Source: Acidobacteriota bacterium (GTDB lineage: Bacteria; Acidobacteriota; Terriglobia; Acidiferrales; UBA7541). From it: a stretch of DNA of 42,717 bases. Position numbers and translations under genes: made by a program. Shown here in pieces: positions 32,179 to 41,047 of this stretch (positions within the stretch are counted from its first letter, which is position 1; every line of letters starts with the position of its first letter). The DNA lies in NCBI GenBank assembly GCA_013289825.1, contig JABCZF010000033.1, forward strand, positions 1-42,717. Direction: 5' to 3'. The notes under the pieces were generated by a model. The model did no database searches, was not told the origin of the DNA, and was given only the letters and a program-made list of their open reading frames with translations.

Positions 32179-33879
32179 ATGGGCGAAATCAAAGAGACGA
32201 AAGCGCAACGTATCGAGCGTTTCAAGTACTCGAAGAATGCCTGGGAGCATTTCGACGAGATCCGCGAGTTTGCGCGCAAGGGCTATGCGGCGATTCCACC
32301 GGAGTGGTTCAGCACGTATTTCCGGGCGTGGGGCGTATACACCCAGGGAGATGGCGCAGGAGTCGTCGGCGGCACGGGCGGAGAAGGCAAGAGCACGCCC
32401 TACTTCATGGTGCGGATTCGTATCCCCAATGGCCTGTTGCGCAGCGAGCAGGTACTCGCGGTTGCGGACATTGCCGAGCGGCATGCGCGAGGCGTTGCGG
32501 ATATTACGGTCCGGCAGAACTTCCAGTTGCATTGGGTGACGTTGGAATCATTGCCCGAAGTGCTCGAGACACTCTGGCGCGCGGGCTTGACGACCACCGG
32601 TGCTTGTGGAGACGTTGCACGCAACATCACAGGCTGCCCAGTTGCGGGGCTAGACGCGGAAGAAATTGTGGATGCCTCGCCGCTCGCGCTGGCCATCGAC
32701 CAGGAACTGGGAGGCGCTGCGGCGTTCTATAATCTGCCGCGCAAATTTAAAATCTCCATCACTGGATGCAGGCACTGGTGCTCGTATCCGGAGATCAATG
32801 ACGTGGCGCTGACAGCTACGACACGCAAGAGGGGCGGCGCAAGCGAGACGGGATTCTCGCTAAGAACTGGCGGGGGTTTATCGACCGATCCGCATATAGC
32901 CTTGCGGCTGAATGCTTTCATTCAATGGAACCAAGTCGTCGCCGTGGCGCGCGGCGTAGCGGAAATTTTTCGCGCGAGCGAAACGCTTCGGCAGAGCAGA
33001 GACAAGGCCCGCCTGAAATTTCTATTCTTACAACAGGGTTGGACCGCGGAAAGCTTCCTGGAAGAACTGGAGCGGCAGATCGGCTTTTCTCTAGACCCCG
33101 CCGAGCTGGAACACGTTCCCGCGGACATTCATCGCGACCACGTCGGTATTCACGAGCAAAAGCAGCCAGGTCTCATCTACGTAGGCGCCTCCGTGCTGCG
33201 AGGCCGCATCACGTCGCAACAATTGCGCACGGCGGCGGATCTGGCGGATCGCTACGCGGACGGCCACATTCGTACCACCACCATGCAGAATTTGCTGATC
33301 GTCAACGTGCCACAACGAGACGCGGCCACCGTTGCACATCAGCTTGAAGTTGCTGCCCTCGCGGTGAAGGCCTCGGTATTCGCACGCGGAACGGTGGCCT
33401 GCACGGGATCCGAATTTTGCAAGCTCGCACTGACGGAAACAAAAGGCTTTGCGCGATGGCTCACGCAAGAACTCGAAGAGCGGCTTCCCGGTTTTCAGGA
33501 ACAGTTGCGGCTCAACATCACTGGTTGTCCGAATAGTTGCGGCCAGCATTGGATCGCCGACATCGGTATTGAAGGAAAAAAAATCAAGGTAGATGGGCGG
33601 ATGGTAGACGCCTACTACTTCTGTATCGGCGGAAGCCTCGGCCAAGTTGCTTCGCTGGCCCGGCCGGTTGGCTATCGCTGCGCGGCCTCGGATGTTCCCG
33701 ATGCCATCGAGCGGTTGCTCGCCCGATTCAACGAGCGCAGAGAAGCAGACGAGAATCTGCGGCTGTTTTTGGCGCGGCATTCAAATGAGGATCTTCGAGC
33801 GATTCTTGCGGGCAGTCACGTCGCCCCCGTGGAGCGCGATCTGGCGCTGGGCCCGGTGCCCCAGGGAGTGGAGGGTTGA
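32179..33879 (+). CDS. Sulfite/nitrite reductase (ferredoxin-type, siroheme and 4Fe-4S)
   Basis: A 566-residue reductase with two ferredoxin-like half domains and two siroheme-binding domains. The cluster and siroheme cysteines are in CTGSEFC (C-x5-C) and CPNSCGQ (C-x3-C) near residues 415-460. It reduces sulfite to sulfide or nitrite to ammonia with six electrons; sequence alone does not decide which. The YeiH-type transporter at the operon end favours sulfite, weakly. AGGTGA with 7-nt spacing supports ATG 32179 over the GTG at 32131, which lies in the hairpin. The siroheme-synthesis genes follow with 2-nt and overlapping junctions. Confidence 0.93.
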   Translation: MGEIKETKAQRIERFKYSKNAWEHFDEIREFARKGYAAIPPEWFSTYFRAWGVYTQGDGAGVVGGTGGEGKSTPYFMVRIRIPNGLLRSEQVLAVADIAERHARGVADITVRQNFQLHWVTLESLPEVLETLWRAGLTTTGACGDVARNITGCPVAGLDAEEIVDASPLALAIDQELGGAAAFYNLPRKFKISITGCRHWCSYPEINDVALTATTRKRGGASETGFSLRTGGGLSTDPHIALRLNAFIQWNQVVAVARGVAEIFRASETLRQSRDKARLKFLFLQQGWTAESFLEELERQIGFSLDPAELEHVPADIHRDHVGIHEQKQPGLIYVGASVLRGRITSQQLRTAADLADRYADGHIRTTTMQNLLIVNVPQRDAATVAHQLEVAALAVKASVFARGTVACTGSEFCKLALTETKGFARWLTQELEERLPGFQEQLRLNITGCPNSCGQHWIADIGIEGKKIKVDGRMVDAYYFCIGGSLGQVASLARPVGYRCAASDVPDAIERLLARFNERREADENLRLFLARHSNEDLRAILAGSHVAPVERDLALGPVPQGVEG

Positions 33880-33881
33880 AC

Positions 33882-34499
33882 ATGAGCCTCTTTCCCATCT
33901 TCGTGAAGCTCGAGGGCCGGCTGGTTGTTGTCATTGGCGGCGGGAGCGTCGCGGAGGCGAAGATTCCCGGCATGCTGAGCGCCGGTGCACGCGTCCGGCT
34001 ACTCGCGCCTTCCATCACCCCGCAAATTGCCCAATGGGTGCGGTTCGGAAAAATTGACTGGCTGCCAAAGGAATTTGAAGCGGCGGATCTGAACGGAGCA
34101 TTTCTCGTGATCGCGGCGACTTCCGCGCCGGGCGTGAATGAAGCCGTTTTTCGCGAGGCGGAGGCTCGCGGACTTTTCTGCAACGCGGTCGATGACATCG
34201 AGCACTGCCATTTTTACTACGGAGCCGTGGTGCAGCGCGGAGATTTGCAGATCGCGATCTCTACAAACGGCAAGAGCCCGGCGCTCGCGCAACGCCTGAG
34301 GAAGCAACTCGAACTGGAGATAGGGCCGGAGTATGAGGCGTGGCTCGAATGGCTCGGCGCGGCGCGCGAAGCGCTGCGTGCACGCGGCCCGAGTTCAGAA
34401 AGTACGAAGAAATTGCTGCATGAGCTGGCGAGCCGGCCGATGTTCCAGGAATTTCTTCGGCAAGCCAATCGGCGACCGGGCCATCGAGGAGCGGCGTGA
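33882..34499 (+). CDS. Precorrin-2 dehydrogenase / sirohydrochlorin ferrochelatase
   Basis: A 205-residue protein equivalent to the N-terminal (CysG-B/Met8p-like) part of siroheme synthase. An NAD-binding motif (VVVIGGGSVAEAKI) opens the protein. ARVRLLAP, NAVDDIEHCHFYYGAVVQRG and IAISTNGKSPALAQRLRKQLE are characteristic. It oxidises precorrin-2 to sirohydrochlorin and inserts Fe(II). ATG 33882 follows the reductase stop by 2 nt, with GGAGTGGAGGG upstream. The methyltransferase that makes precorrin-2 is the next, overlapping gene, so the fused CysG of enterobacteria is split here. Confidence 0.94.
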   Translation: MSLFPIFVKLEGRLVVVIGGGSVAEAKIPGMLSAGARVRLLAPSITPQIAQWVRFGKIDWLPKEFEAADLNGAFLVIAATSAPGVNEAVFREAEARGLFCNAVDDIEHCHFYYGAVVQRGDLQIAISTNGKSPALAQRLRKQLELEIGPEYEAWLEWLGAAREALRARGPSSESTKKLLHELASRPMFQEFLRQANRRPGHRGAA

Positions 34500-35272
34500 T
34501 GGGCAGGGTGTATCTCGTCGGAGCGGGACTTGGCGATCCCGAATTGCTGACGCTCAAGGCCGCGCGCCTTTTGGAACAGGCGGACGTCGTGCTGCATGAC
34601 TCGCTGGTGAGCCGCGAAGTGCTGGCAAGAATCCCGACCCGCGCGGAGGTGATCGACGTCGGCAAACGCTGCGGCAGAAAGTTACTTACGCAAGACGAAA
34701 TCAACGCGCTGCTTGTGAGCTACGCCGCCTCCCACCAGGTGGTGGTGCGATTGAAAGGCGGTGATCCGTCGATTTTTGGGCGCGCAGGAGAAGAACTCGA
34801 AGCCCTGCGCAAGGCCAGAGTGGAATTTGAAGTCGTCCCGGGCGTAACAGCGGCTTTGGGTGCGGCGGCGGCAGCGGGCATCTCCCTAACCGATCGTCGC
34901 GTCGCCTCCCAGGTATTGCTTTCGACTTTTTCTCGCGGCCTCGATGCCAACGCAATGGACTGGGGCTGCCTCACGCCTGCCACCACACTCGTTCTCTATA
35001 TGCCCGGCCCTGATTACGCGGAGGTCGCGCGGCGTCTCGCAGAAGCGGGCCTTCCGGCCGATTTGCCGTGCGTCATCGTTTCCGGAGCGTCGAGCTCGCA
35101 ACAGCGGGTGCTTTGGAGCAGCGTTGGCGCGCTTTCCGCCGAAGAAAAGCTGCCTGCTCCGGCGCTGATGATTGTTGGACGCGTTGCTTCGCAGCAGATT
35201 CGCGGGATTGACGAGGCGTTCTGGCGCATCCAGCCGAACCCGCCCGCGGCCCGCCCGGTTTCCGTAAGTTAG
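34499..35272 (+). CDS. cobA: Uroporphyrinogen-III C-methyltransferase
   Basis: A 257-residue SUMT that methylates uroporphyrinogen III twice with SAM to give precorrin-2. Family motifs are VGAGLGDPELLTLKAARLLEQADVV split over residues 6-30, VVRLKGGDPSIFGRAGEE, and VPGVTAALGAAAAAGISLT. The start overlaps the preceding stop (TGATG), or a GTG three bases earlier. With the upstream dehydrogenase/ferrochelatase it provides all steps from uroporphyrinogen III to siroheme for the reductase. No uroporphyrinogen-III synthase domain is fused to it. Confidence 0.94.
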   Translation: MGRVYLVGAGLGDPELLTLKAARLLEQADVVLHDSLVSREVLARIPTRAEVIDVGKRCGRKLLTQDEINALLVSYAASHQVVVRLKGGDPSIFGRAGEELEALRKARVEFEVVPGVTAALGAAAAAGISLTDRRVASQVLLSTFSRGLDANAMDWGCLTPATTLVLYMPGPDYAEVARRLAEAGLPADLPCVIVSGASSSQQRVLWSSVGALSAEEKLPAPALMIVGRVASQQIRGIDEAFWRIQPNPPAARPVSVS

Positions 35273-35287
35273 TCAGGAGAACGCCAC

Positions 35288-35419
35288 ATGAATACAGAAG
35301 AAAGCGAAGTGCAGGTAAAGAAGCCATGGCGTCTATCGCTGGATAGCTGGGCAGTGGTAATCGCATTGCTCGCCGCGCTGCTCGTTCGCGCTGGGGCGTT
35401 CAAACATATCCCGTGGTGA
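35288..35419 (+). CDS. 43-residue one-helix membrane protein before the YeiH-type exporter
   Basis: The frame from ATG 35288 has AGGAGA at 35274-35279 and encodes 43 residues: a charged N-terminus (MNTEESEVQVKKPWRLS), one hydrophobic helix (WAVVIALLAALLVRAG) and a short tail ending FKHIPW. It sits between cobA (15 nt) and the YeiH-type gene (40 nt), in the same direction. The RLSLDSWAVVIALLAALL segment resembles, from memory, the first helix (LSEDWLAV...-type) found fused to the front of longer members of the putative sulfate exporter family. It is therefore a likely partner or a split-off N-terminal helix of that transporter (inference). Confidence 0.7.
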   Translation: MNTEESEVQVKKPWRLSLDSWAVVIALLAALLVRAGAFKHIPW

Positions 35420-35459
35420 TCGACACGCTGGCAAAACACAAAGAGGGCAAGGAGAAAAC

Positions 35460-36545
35460 ATGGCCGACGGAGTCGCAGTTCCCCAGGTACAGCCGTGGCA
35501 GCCGGCGCTCCGCTTTCTTCGAGTCATTCCGGGCGTGCTTTTGCTCGCAGCCATCGGTTACGCGGGCAAATTGCTCGAGCAAAACCTGGGCGCGTACGCA
35601 AAGGCGCACCACTGGGTCTTTCCCAACATCGAATATGTGCTTTGGGCCATCCTTTTGGGGCTGCTCATTTCCAACACCATCGGCGTTCCGGAGATCTTTC
35701 GCACCGGCGTCGCGACGTATGAATTTTGGCTGAAAGCCGGCATCGTGCTGCTGGGCTCCCGCTTCCTGCTCGGGGATATTCTGAAACTCGGCGGCGTCAG
35801 TCTGCTTCTCGTAGCCATCGAAATTACGGGAGCCATGGCCTTCATGACCTTCCTCGGCCGAGTCTTCCATCTCAAGCCGAAATTGATCACGCTTCTCGCC
35901 GTCGGTTCTGCCGTTTGCGGGGTCAGCGCCATCATCGCCACTAAAGGCGCCATCGACGCCGACGATGAAGACTCCTCTTTCTCTATTGCTGCGATTCTCG
36001 CGCTCGGCGCATTGGCGCTCTTCACTTTTCCTTTGATCGGTCACGCCTTACACCTGGGCGACCGCGCCTACGGCATTTGGGCTGGCCTCGCGGTGGATAA
36101 CACTGCAGAAGCCACCGCTGCGGGCGCGCTTTACTCCGACGCCGCGGGAAAGTTGGCTGTCCTCGTGAAATCCACGCGCAACGCCATGATCGGCTTCGTG
36201 GTCCTGGCTTATGCGATCTATTGGGCCAGCCAGGGCCAAGCCAAAGCGGTGGGCAACAAAGCCGCGTTTCTCTGGCAGAAATTCCCAAAGTTCGTTCTGG
36301 GTTTCCTGCTCATTTCCGTTCTCGCCACGTATCAGTTCTTCAGCAAGGATCAGGTGGGCACGATCGCCAACCTCTCGCGCTGGGCCTTTCTGCTTACTTT
36401 CGCCGGCGTCGGCCTGCGGACGAATTTCCGCGACATGCGCAAACAAGGCTTGCGGCCCTTCGCCGTGGGGGCTATCGGCGAAGTCGTGATCGCGGTATTT
36501 ACATTAGGTTTGGTCGTTGCAGCCGAAAAACTCTTCGGCTTTTAA
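35460..36545 (+). CDS. YeiH family putative sulfate/sulfite exporter
   Basis: A 361-residue membrane protein of the conserved YeiH/UPF0324 family (Pfam Cons_hypoth698) with about ten helices. Typical segments are AILLGLLISNT, AGIVLLGSRFLLGDIL, GSAVCGVSAIIATKGAI, AGLAVDNTAEATAAGALYSD and FAGVGLRTNFRDMRKQG. The family is annotated as putative sulfate exporters, but direct transport data are few. Its place at the end of a sulfite-reductase/siroheme operon fits export of sulfite or a related anion. AAGGAG precedes the ATG. A short terminator-like hairpin overlaps its last codons. Confidence 0.92.
   Translation: MADGVAVPQVQPWQPALRFLRVIPGVLLLAAIGYAGKLLEQNLGAYAKAHHWVFPNIEYVLWAILLGLLISNTIGVPEIFRTGVATYEFWLKAGIVLLGSRFLLGDILKLGGVSLLLVAIEITGAMAFMTFLGRVFHLKPKLITLLAVGSAVCGVSAIIATKGAIDADDEDSSFSIAAILALGALALFTFPLIGHALHLGDRAYGIWAGLAVDNTAEATAAGALYSDAAGKLAVLVKSTRNAMIGFVVLAYAIYWASQGQAKAVGNKAAFLWQKFPKFVLGFLLISVLATYQFFSKDQVGTIANLSRWAFLLTFAGVGLRTNFRDMRKQGLRPFAVGAIGEVVIAVFTLGLVVAAEKLFGF
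36521..36544 (+). terminator. Weak intrinsic terminator overlapping the exporter's stop
   Basis: AGCCGAA (36521-36527) pairs with TTCGGCT (36534-36540), followed by a short T-run. The hairpin lies in the last codons of the YeiH-type gene and before the convergent mdh. The T-run of four is short, so efficiency is uncertain. Confidence 0.45.
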
Positions 36546-36628
36546 CAGGCCAGGGGCCAACACAAAAGGCGGCGCGGAAAAGTCGGTCGGCCCGCCAAGC
36601 GATTCCCGCGCTCCTGATTTTTCTGCTC

Positions 36629-37570
36629 TTACAATCCGAGGACGTTCACCAACTCCCGCACGGACGCCGAGGATTTCTCGAGCGCCGCGTTTTCTTCTGC
36701 GGTCAGCTTGATCTGGATAATCTCCTCAGCGCCGCCTGCACCCAGCTTCACCGGGACGCCGACAAAAAGCCCTTTGATCCCATACTCACCGTCCAGGTAC
36801 ACGGCGCAAGGCAAAATCTTCTTCTTGTCTTTCAAAATGGCTTCCACCATCTCCACCGCCGCTGCAGACGGCGCATAATAGGCAGAGCCCGTCTTCAAAA
36901 GATTGACAATCTCTGCGCCGCCCTTGCGAGTACGTTCCACGATCGCGTCGATCCGTTCTTTCGGCAGCAAATCGGGGAGGGGAATTCCGGCAACGGTCGA
37001 ATAACGCGGCAGTGGCACCATGTCATCGCCGTGCCCGCCGAGCACAAACGAGTGCACATTCTCCACGCTGACTTTGCATTCCGTGGCCACAAACGAGCTC
37101 ATGCGCGCCGAGTCCAGCACTCCGGCCATTCCCAGCACGCGGTTTTTTGGAAAGCCGCTCACCTTGAACGCGGCTTGCGCCATGGCGTCCAGCGGATTGG
37201 TCACCACGATGATGATGCAGTTCGGCGAGTGCTTGACGATCTGCTCGACCACCGCCTTCACCACGTCGTAATTGGCCTTCAACAAGTCATCGCGGCTCAT
37301 CCCCGGTTTGCGCGGAAAACCTGCCGTGATCACTACGACGTCGCTGGCCGCGGTAGCGCTGTAGTCCCCGGTGGCCGTCGAGACGCCCGTGGCGCGCGAA
37401 TCGGTCCGCGTAATCGGGCCCGACTCCAGCATGTCGAGTGCCTTGCCCGCTGGCGGTCCATCCAGAATATCCGTCAACACTACATCCGCCAGCTCGAGGT
37501 CGACAATCCGCTGCGCCGTCGTTGACCCCACAAAACCGCCGCCCACCACCGTTACTTTTTTTCTGCTCAT
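36629..37570 (-). CDS. mdh: Malate dehydrogenase (LDH-like type)
   Basis: A 313-residue NAD-dependent enzyme interconverting malate and oxaloacetate. The nucleotide-binding motif reads VVGGGFVGST (GGG where GAG is usual). The acidic NAD-specificity residue is in VVLTDI. The substrate Arg lies in GFPRKPGMSRDDLL, VTNPLDAMAQ follows, and the catalytic His is in GGHGDDMVPLPRY. The Arg in GFPRKPGMSR, where lactate dehydrogenases have Gln, marks it as malate dehydrogenase. AGGAGAC precedes the ATG. It lies 87 nt downstream of icd on the same strand, forming a likely TCA-cycle unit. Confidence 0.95.
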   Translation of the reverse strand: MSRKKVTVVGGGFVGSTTAQRIVDLELADVVLTDILDGPPAGKALDMLESGPITRTDSRATGVSTATGDYSATAASDVVVITAGFPRKPGMSRDDLLKANYDVVKAVVEQIVKHSPNCIIIVVTNPLDAMAQAAFKVSGFPKNRVLGMAGVLDSARMSSFVATECKVSVENVHSFVLGGHGDDMVPLPRYSTVAGIPLPDLLPKERIDAIVERTRKGGAEIVNLLKTGSAYYAPSAAAVEMVEAILKDKKKILPCAVYLDGEYGIKGLFVGVPVKLGAGGAEEIIQIKLTAEENAALEKSSASVRELVNVLGL

Positions 37571-37657
37571 CCGTCTCCTCGTGTTAGTTGGAATGTCTCT
37601 GCGCGGTCTCAGCGTGCTGTGGGTCTCCGCATTATCCTTGATCTTCAGATTTGGTAA

Positions 37658-39079
37658 CTAGCGCGCCAAGGCCGCAGTCGTCATGTTCTCAATAATCGCG
37701 GTCGCAAATGCCGCGGTTCCGACCTTCGTCGCGCCCGGCATGAGCCGTTCTAGATCATACGTTACGCGTTTCTGCTGGATCGTCCGCGCAATGCCATCCT
37801 CGATCAACTGAGCCGCTTCTTTCCATCCCAGGAACTCAAACATCATCGCGCCAGACAGCATCAGAGAACTCGGATTGATCACGTCCTTATCCGCGTATTT
37901 CGGAGCCGTGCCGTGGGTAGCCTCAAAGACTCCGAAACCATCGCCGATGTTCGATCCCGGGGCCATCCCCAACCCACCGATCTGAGCCGCACAAGCATCG
38001 GAAAGATAATCCCCGTTGAGATTCGGAGTCGCCAGCACACTATATTCATCGGCACGCAGCAGCACTTGCTGAAAGACGGAATCCGCGATGCGATCGTTGA
38101 TCATCAACTTCTTCTTCCACTGCCCCTTACCGTGCGTCGCGTAAATCGCGTCGAGCGTCTGTTGCACTTCGTCGCAAATGGCCTTCGTCAACGCTTCGGT
38201 TGCCTGCTCAAGCCCCGGCTCGATCATCGCCGCGTTCTGCTCGACGCGCAGCCCCGGATTCTTATCCAAGTTGTCGAGAATCCAGCTCTCGCGCTCGGTA
38301 ACTGTTTCCGCCCGGAATTCCTCGCGCGCCAGGTCATAGCCCCAATCGCGAAACGCCCCCTCGGTGAATTTCTGAATGTTCCCCTTGTGCACGAGCGTCA
38401 CGCTTTTTCTGCCGTGCGTCAGCGCGTACTTGATGGCCCGCCGAACCAACCGCTTTGTGCCCGTGGGCGAAATCGGCTTGATTCCCACGCCGGAATCCCA
38501 GCGGATCTGCTTTTTGCCGTCCTTGAGCATTTCGTGATTCAAAAAATCGAGCAACTTCTTCACTTCCGGCGTACCGGACTTCCATTCGATGCCGATGTAA
38601 ACGTCTTCCGTGTTCTCGCGGAAGATAACGATATCCATCTTCTCCGGGCTTTTGACGGGGGAGGGAACTCCGGCGAAATAGCGCACCGGACGCTCGCAAG
38701 AATACAGATCTAAGAGTTGCCGCAACGCCACGTTCAGCGATCGAATCCCGCCGCCCACCGGCGTCGTCAGCGGCCCTTTGATGGCCACGCGAAAATCGCG
38801 AATGGCGTCGACGGTTTCATCCGGCAGCCATTCTTTGTACGCATTGAACGCCTTCTCCCCCGCAAAGACCTCAAACCACGCGACGCTGCGCTTCCCGCCG
38901 TAAGCATGCTCCACGGCAGCGTCAAAAACTCGCCGCGAAGCTTTCCAAATGTCGCGGCCCGTGCCGTCTCCCTCGATAAATGGAATGATCGGCGTGTCGG
39001 GAACCTGCAGTTCACCACCGCTGTAGCCGATGGTCTTGCCCCCAACAGGAATAGCCTGGCCGTTATATGAACTCTTCAT
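37658..39079 (-). CDS. icd: Isocitrate dehydrogenase (NADP-type)
   Basis: A 473-residue enzyme that oxidises isocitrate to 2-oxoglutarate. Substrate-site motifs are IPFIEGDGTGRDIW, GGIRSLNVALRQ (the Ser that is phosphorylated in E. coli), and VIFRENTEDVYIGIEW. The cofactor region has GDYLSDACAAQIGGLGMAPG and FEATHGTAPKYADKD. The size is above the 416 residues of E. coli Icd because of an insertion around residues 280-330 (RVEQNAAMIEPGLEQATEAL). The ATG at 39079, with GGAAGGA upstream, was chosen; the open frame reaches 39244 but that part lacks homology. mdh follows. Confidence 0.94.
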   Translation of the reverse strand: MKSSYNGQAIPVGGKTIGYSGGELQVPDTPIIPFIEGDGTGRDIWKASRRVFDAAVEHAYGGKRSVAWFEVFAGEKAFNAYKEWLPDETVDAIRDFRVAIKGPLTTPVGGGIRSLNVALRQLLDLYSCERPVRYFAGVPSPVKSPEKMDIVIFRENTEDVYIGIEWKSGTPEVKKLLDFLNHEMLKDGKKQIRWDSGVGIKPISPTGTKRLVRRAIKYALTHGRKSVTLVHKGNIQKFTEGAFRDWGYDLAREEFRAETVTERESWILDNLDKNPGLRVEQNAAMIEPGLEQATEALTKAICDEVQQTLDAIYATHGKGQWKKKLMINDRIADSVFQQVLLRADEYSVLATPNLNGDYLSDACAAQIGGLGMAPGSNIGDGFGVFEATHGTAPKYADKDVINPSSLMLSGAMMFEFLGWKEAAQLIEDGIARTIQQKRVTYDLERLMPGATKVGTAAFATAIIENMTTAALAR

Positions 39080-39343
39080 GAATGCACATCCTTCCTGGAC
39101 TCTTGAGCGGTTCCTGTTGAAATGCCGTGCAGCCGTTCGCCGAGTTTGCTGATTCACACATGCTGGCGCGAACCTAAAAACATACCATAAGCCGCGTGAA
39201 CTCCGAAATGTACAACCGTAGCTGGCATTCGCGAGTATGCTCACAAGAACACGGGTGTGCGCGTCTTGAAACGCCCGGCGTGGTATATACTCGCACCGCG
39301 AAGTTGCGCCGAGGTTTGCAATTCACGCGAAGGAGACCGACCG

Positions 39344-39700
39344 ATGATGCTTGATTGGAATGAATATCACAAAGAGCTGGGCGCCAGGATTGGCGAGTTG
39401 GCAAAACTCAGCCCGGACACTGTCGGTGGATATCAAAAGCTGAGTGCCGCCAACTCCAAGACCGGCAAGCTGGACGAAAAGACTCGACAGCTCATTTCAC
39501 TGGCAGTGGCCGTCACGACCCGTTGCGACGGTTGCATTGTCGTACATTCCGAAGCTGCTTTAAAAGCAGGAGCAACGAAAGAGGAGATATCGGAAGCTCT
39601 CGGCGTGGCCGTGGCGATGAACGCCGGCGCCGCTCTCGTTTATTCGACACGCGTGCTGGATGCTGTCGCCGCAAAGACGGCGCAAGCGCACGGCGCCTGA
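39344..39700 (+). CDS. Carboxymuconolactone decarboxylase/AhpD-like protein
   Basis: A 118-residue all-helical protein of the CMD/AhpD family. The redox motif is TRCDGCIVVHSEAALKAGAT, with Cys61, Cys64 and His68 in the CxxC...H arrangement of AhpD-type peroxidase partners. A role in peroxide or alkyl hydroperoxide detoxification is likely, but single-domain members are functionally diverse. AAGGAGA precedes ATG 39344 (a second ATG follows at once). A TATACT box at 39286-39291 is a plausible -10 element without a clear -35. The gene diverges from icd. Confidence 0.9.
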   Translation: MMLDWNEYHKELGARIGELAKLSPDTVGGYQKLSAANSKTGKLDEKTRQLISLAVAVTTRCDGCIVVHSEAALKAGATKEEISEALGVAVAMNAGAALVYSTRVLDAVAAKTAQAHGA

Positions 39701-39728
39701 TCTTCGCGCCGCGCGTTCCGTCGCATCG

Positions 39729-40898
39729 CTATTTCTTTTTCTTTGCTTTCGCAGTCTTCGAAGCCTTCGGAGATTTTGGCGAAATAACGTCGCCGGTGCG
39801 GGTCCTGCTGGCTTCGATAGCGCCTTTTGTGGCGACGACGTTCTTGGTCAGGTCCACGGTAAACGCATCCAGGCTGGTCGTTTTGTTTGTAGTTTCATCG
39901 ACGCCCAGCGATTCACATAGAATTGAACTCTTATCGACTGTCAACAGCAGGAAACCATACATGGTGTTGTTATAGACATTGAGTGTTAATTGATTGCCTT
40001 TGCCATCGTTGCCGGGAATTCCGGGCTGCGGATTCACGCCGTTCTTCCCCGTGCGCGGTGCGCTGAGGTTCAAGTACCCGCCGTTGCCCGCCACTACATA
40101 GGCTATTTGCCGGCCGTCAGCCTTCATGGTGCGCGTATATCGCTCGTAAAGGTGGGCGTTCCCGGAAAGCATGATATCCGGCCAGATCTTGGCGGTTGTG
40201 CAGGCTTGGTCGATTTGCGCCAGCATATCCGGGCTCGGGAAATGCGATTTGCTTATCGTGAATGGCGGATGATGCGTGGCAATGATCAGCGCAAATGGAG
40301 CGGCACCCTTCTGCGCGCGTTGCGCCGCCGCTGCCGCCAAGTGGCTCTCGAGAAAGGTCAATTGCGCCGGTCCGGTATTCGGATCACTGATGACTCCCGT
40401 GGCCTCCGCCGCATTTGAATAAAGCCCGACAATCTTCAAAAACGGCGCGTTCAGAGTGAAATACGCGCCCGGCTGCGTCATTGTGGTTCGCGCAAAACCT
40501 ATTGCCGAAGGGTCCTTGGTTGGCGCGTTCGAGCAGAAATTGTTGAAGAAAGGCTCAAGCGAGTACTTGACCGGCTCGCCCTTGAAAAGCACCCCGTCGT
40601 GATTTCCAGGTATGGCGAGGATGGGCCCTTGGTAGTCCCGATAAGGATCGTAAAACTGATCGTAATAATACCGTTCCTGTCCGAAGTAATAGACCACATC
40701 CCCGAGATGGTAGAAAAACGCAGGGCGCCCATTTGCGAATACTTCCGTACCGATGTCGGCGGACATGGCGTCGGCCACGGCAAACTGGTGTGAAGGCTCC
40801 TTGACACCGCCCGTGTCGCCCACGGAGTGAAACACGATTTTGCCGGCGTTTTGAATTGCCTGAATGGATTCTGAACTTGGCACGTCGCTCAGCGCCAT
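39729..40898 (-). CDS. Metallophosphoesterase (purple-acid-phosphatase-like), main frame
   Basis: A 389-residue calcineurin-like phosphoesterase. The dinuclear metal motifs appear in order: SVGDTGG, HLGDVVYYFG, AIPGNHDG, ATHHPPF and SGNAHLYERY. The substrate is unknown. The C-terminus is Lys/Ala-rich (SKTAKAKKKK). The ATG at 40898 has no ribosome site and starts within an apparently longer protein: a second frame upstream (40889-41047) starts with a strong Shine-Dalgarno, and a one-base insertion near 40944 would join the two. It converges on the AhpD-like gene, with 28 nt between stops. Confidence 0.88.
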   Translation of the reverse strand: MALSDVPSSESIQAIQNAGKIVFHSVGDTGGVKEPSHQFAVADAMSADIGTEVFANGRPAFFYHLGDVVYYFGQERYYYDQFYDPYRDYQGPILAIPGNHDGVLFKGEPVKYSLEPFFNNFCSNAPTKDPSAIGFARTTMTQPGAYFTLNAPFLKIVGLYSNAAEATGVISDPNTGPAQLTFLESHLAAAAAQRAQKGAAPFALIIATHHPPFTISKSHFPSPDMLAQIDQACTTAKIWPDIMLSGNAHLYERYTRTMKADGRQIAYVVAGNGGYLNLSAPRTGKNGVNPQPGIPGNDGKGNQLTLNVYNNTMYGFLLLTVDKSSILCESLGVDETTNKTTSLDAFTVDLTKNVVATKGAIEASRTRTGDVISPKSPKASKTAKAKKKK

Positions 40899-41047
40899 GA
40901 CCGGTGGCGTCTTCCGCGGTTGGGGAATGGCCTCATGGCCTGGATTTCCGTCACGCCGGAATCTGCAAAAACGTCTTTTGGGTCAAACTCGTTGTAATTA
41001 TCGGGAGAGGGTTGAGGATTTGCAAAGGTAAAACCGGGGCTGGCCAT
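40889..41047 (-). pseudogene. Out-of-frame N-terminal part of the metallophosphoesterase gene
   Basis: CGGAGGGAAACACA precedes an ATG at 41047 that opens a frame of 52 codons (MASPGFTFANPQPSP...DVFADSGVTEI) before an early stop. Adding one base at about 40944 (ATCC to ATTCC on the coding strand) would continue PGHEAIPQPRKTPPVMALSD into the main frame at 40898 with no stop. So the true gene probably spans 39729-41047 (about 439 codons) and carries a one-base deletion, real or an assembly error. Confidence 0.65.
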
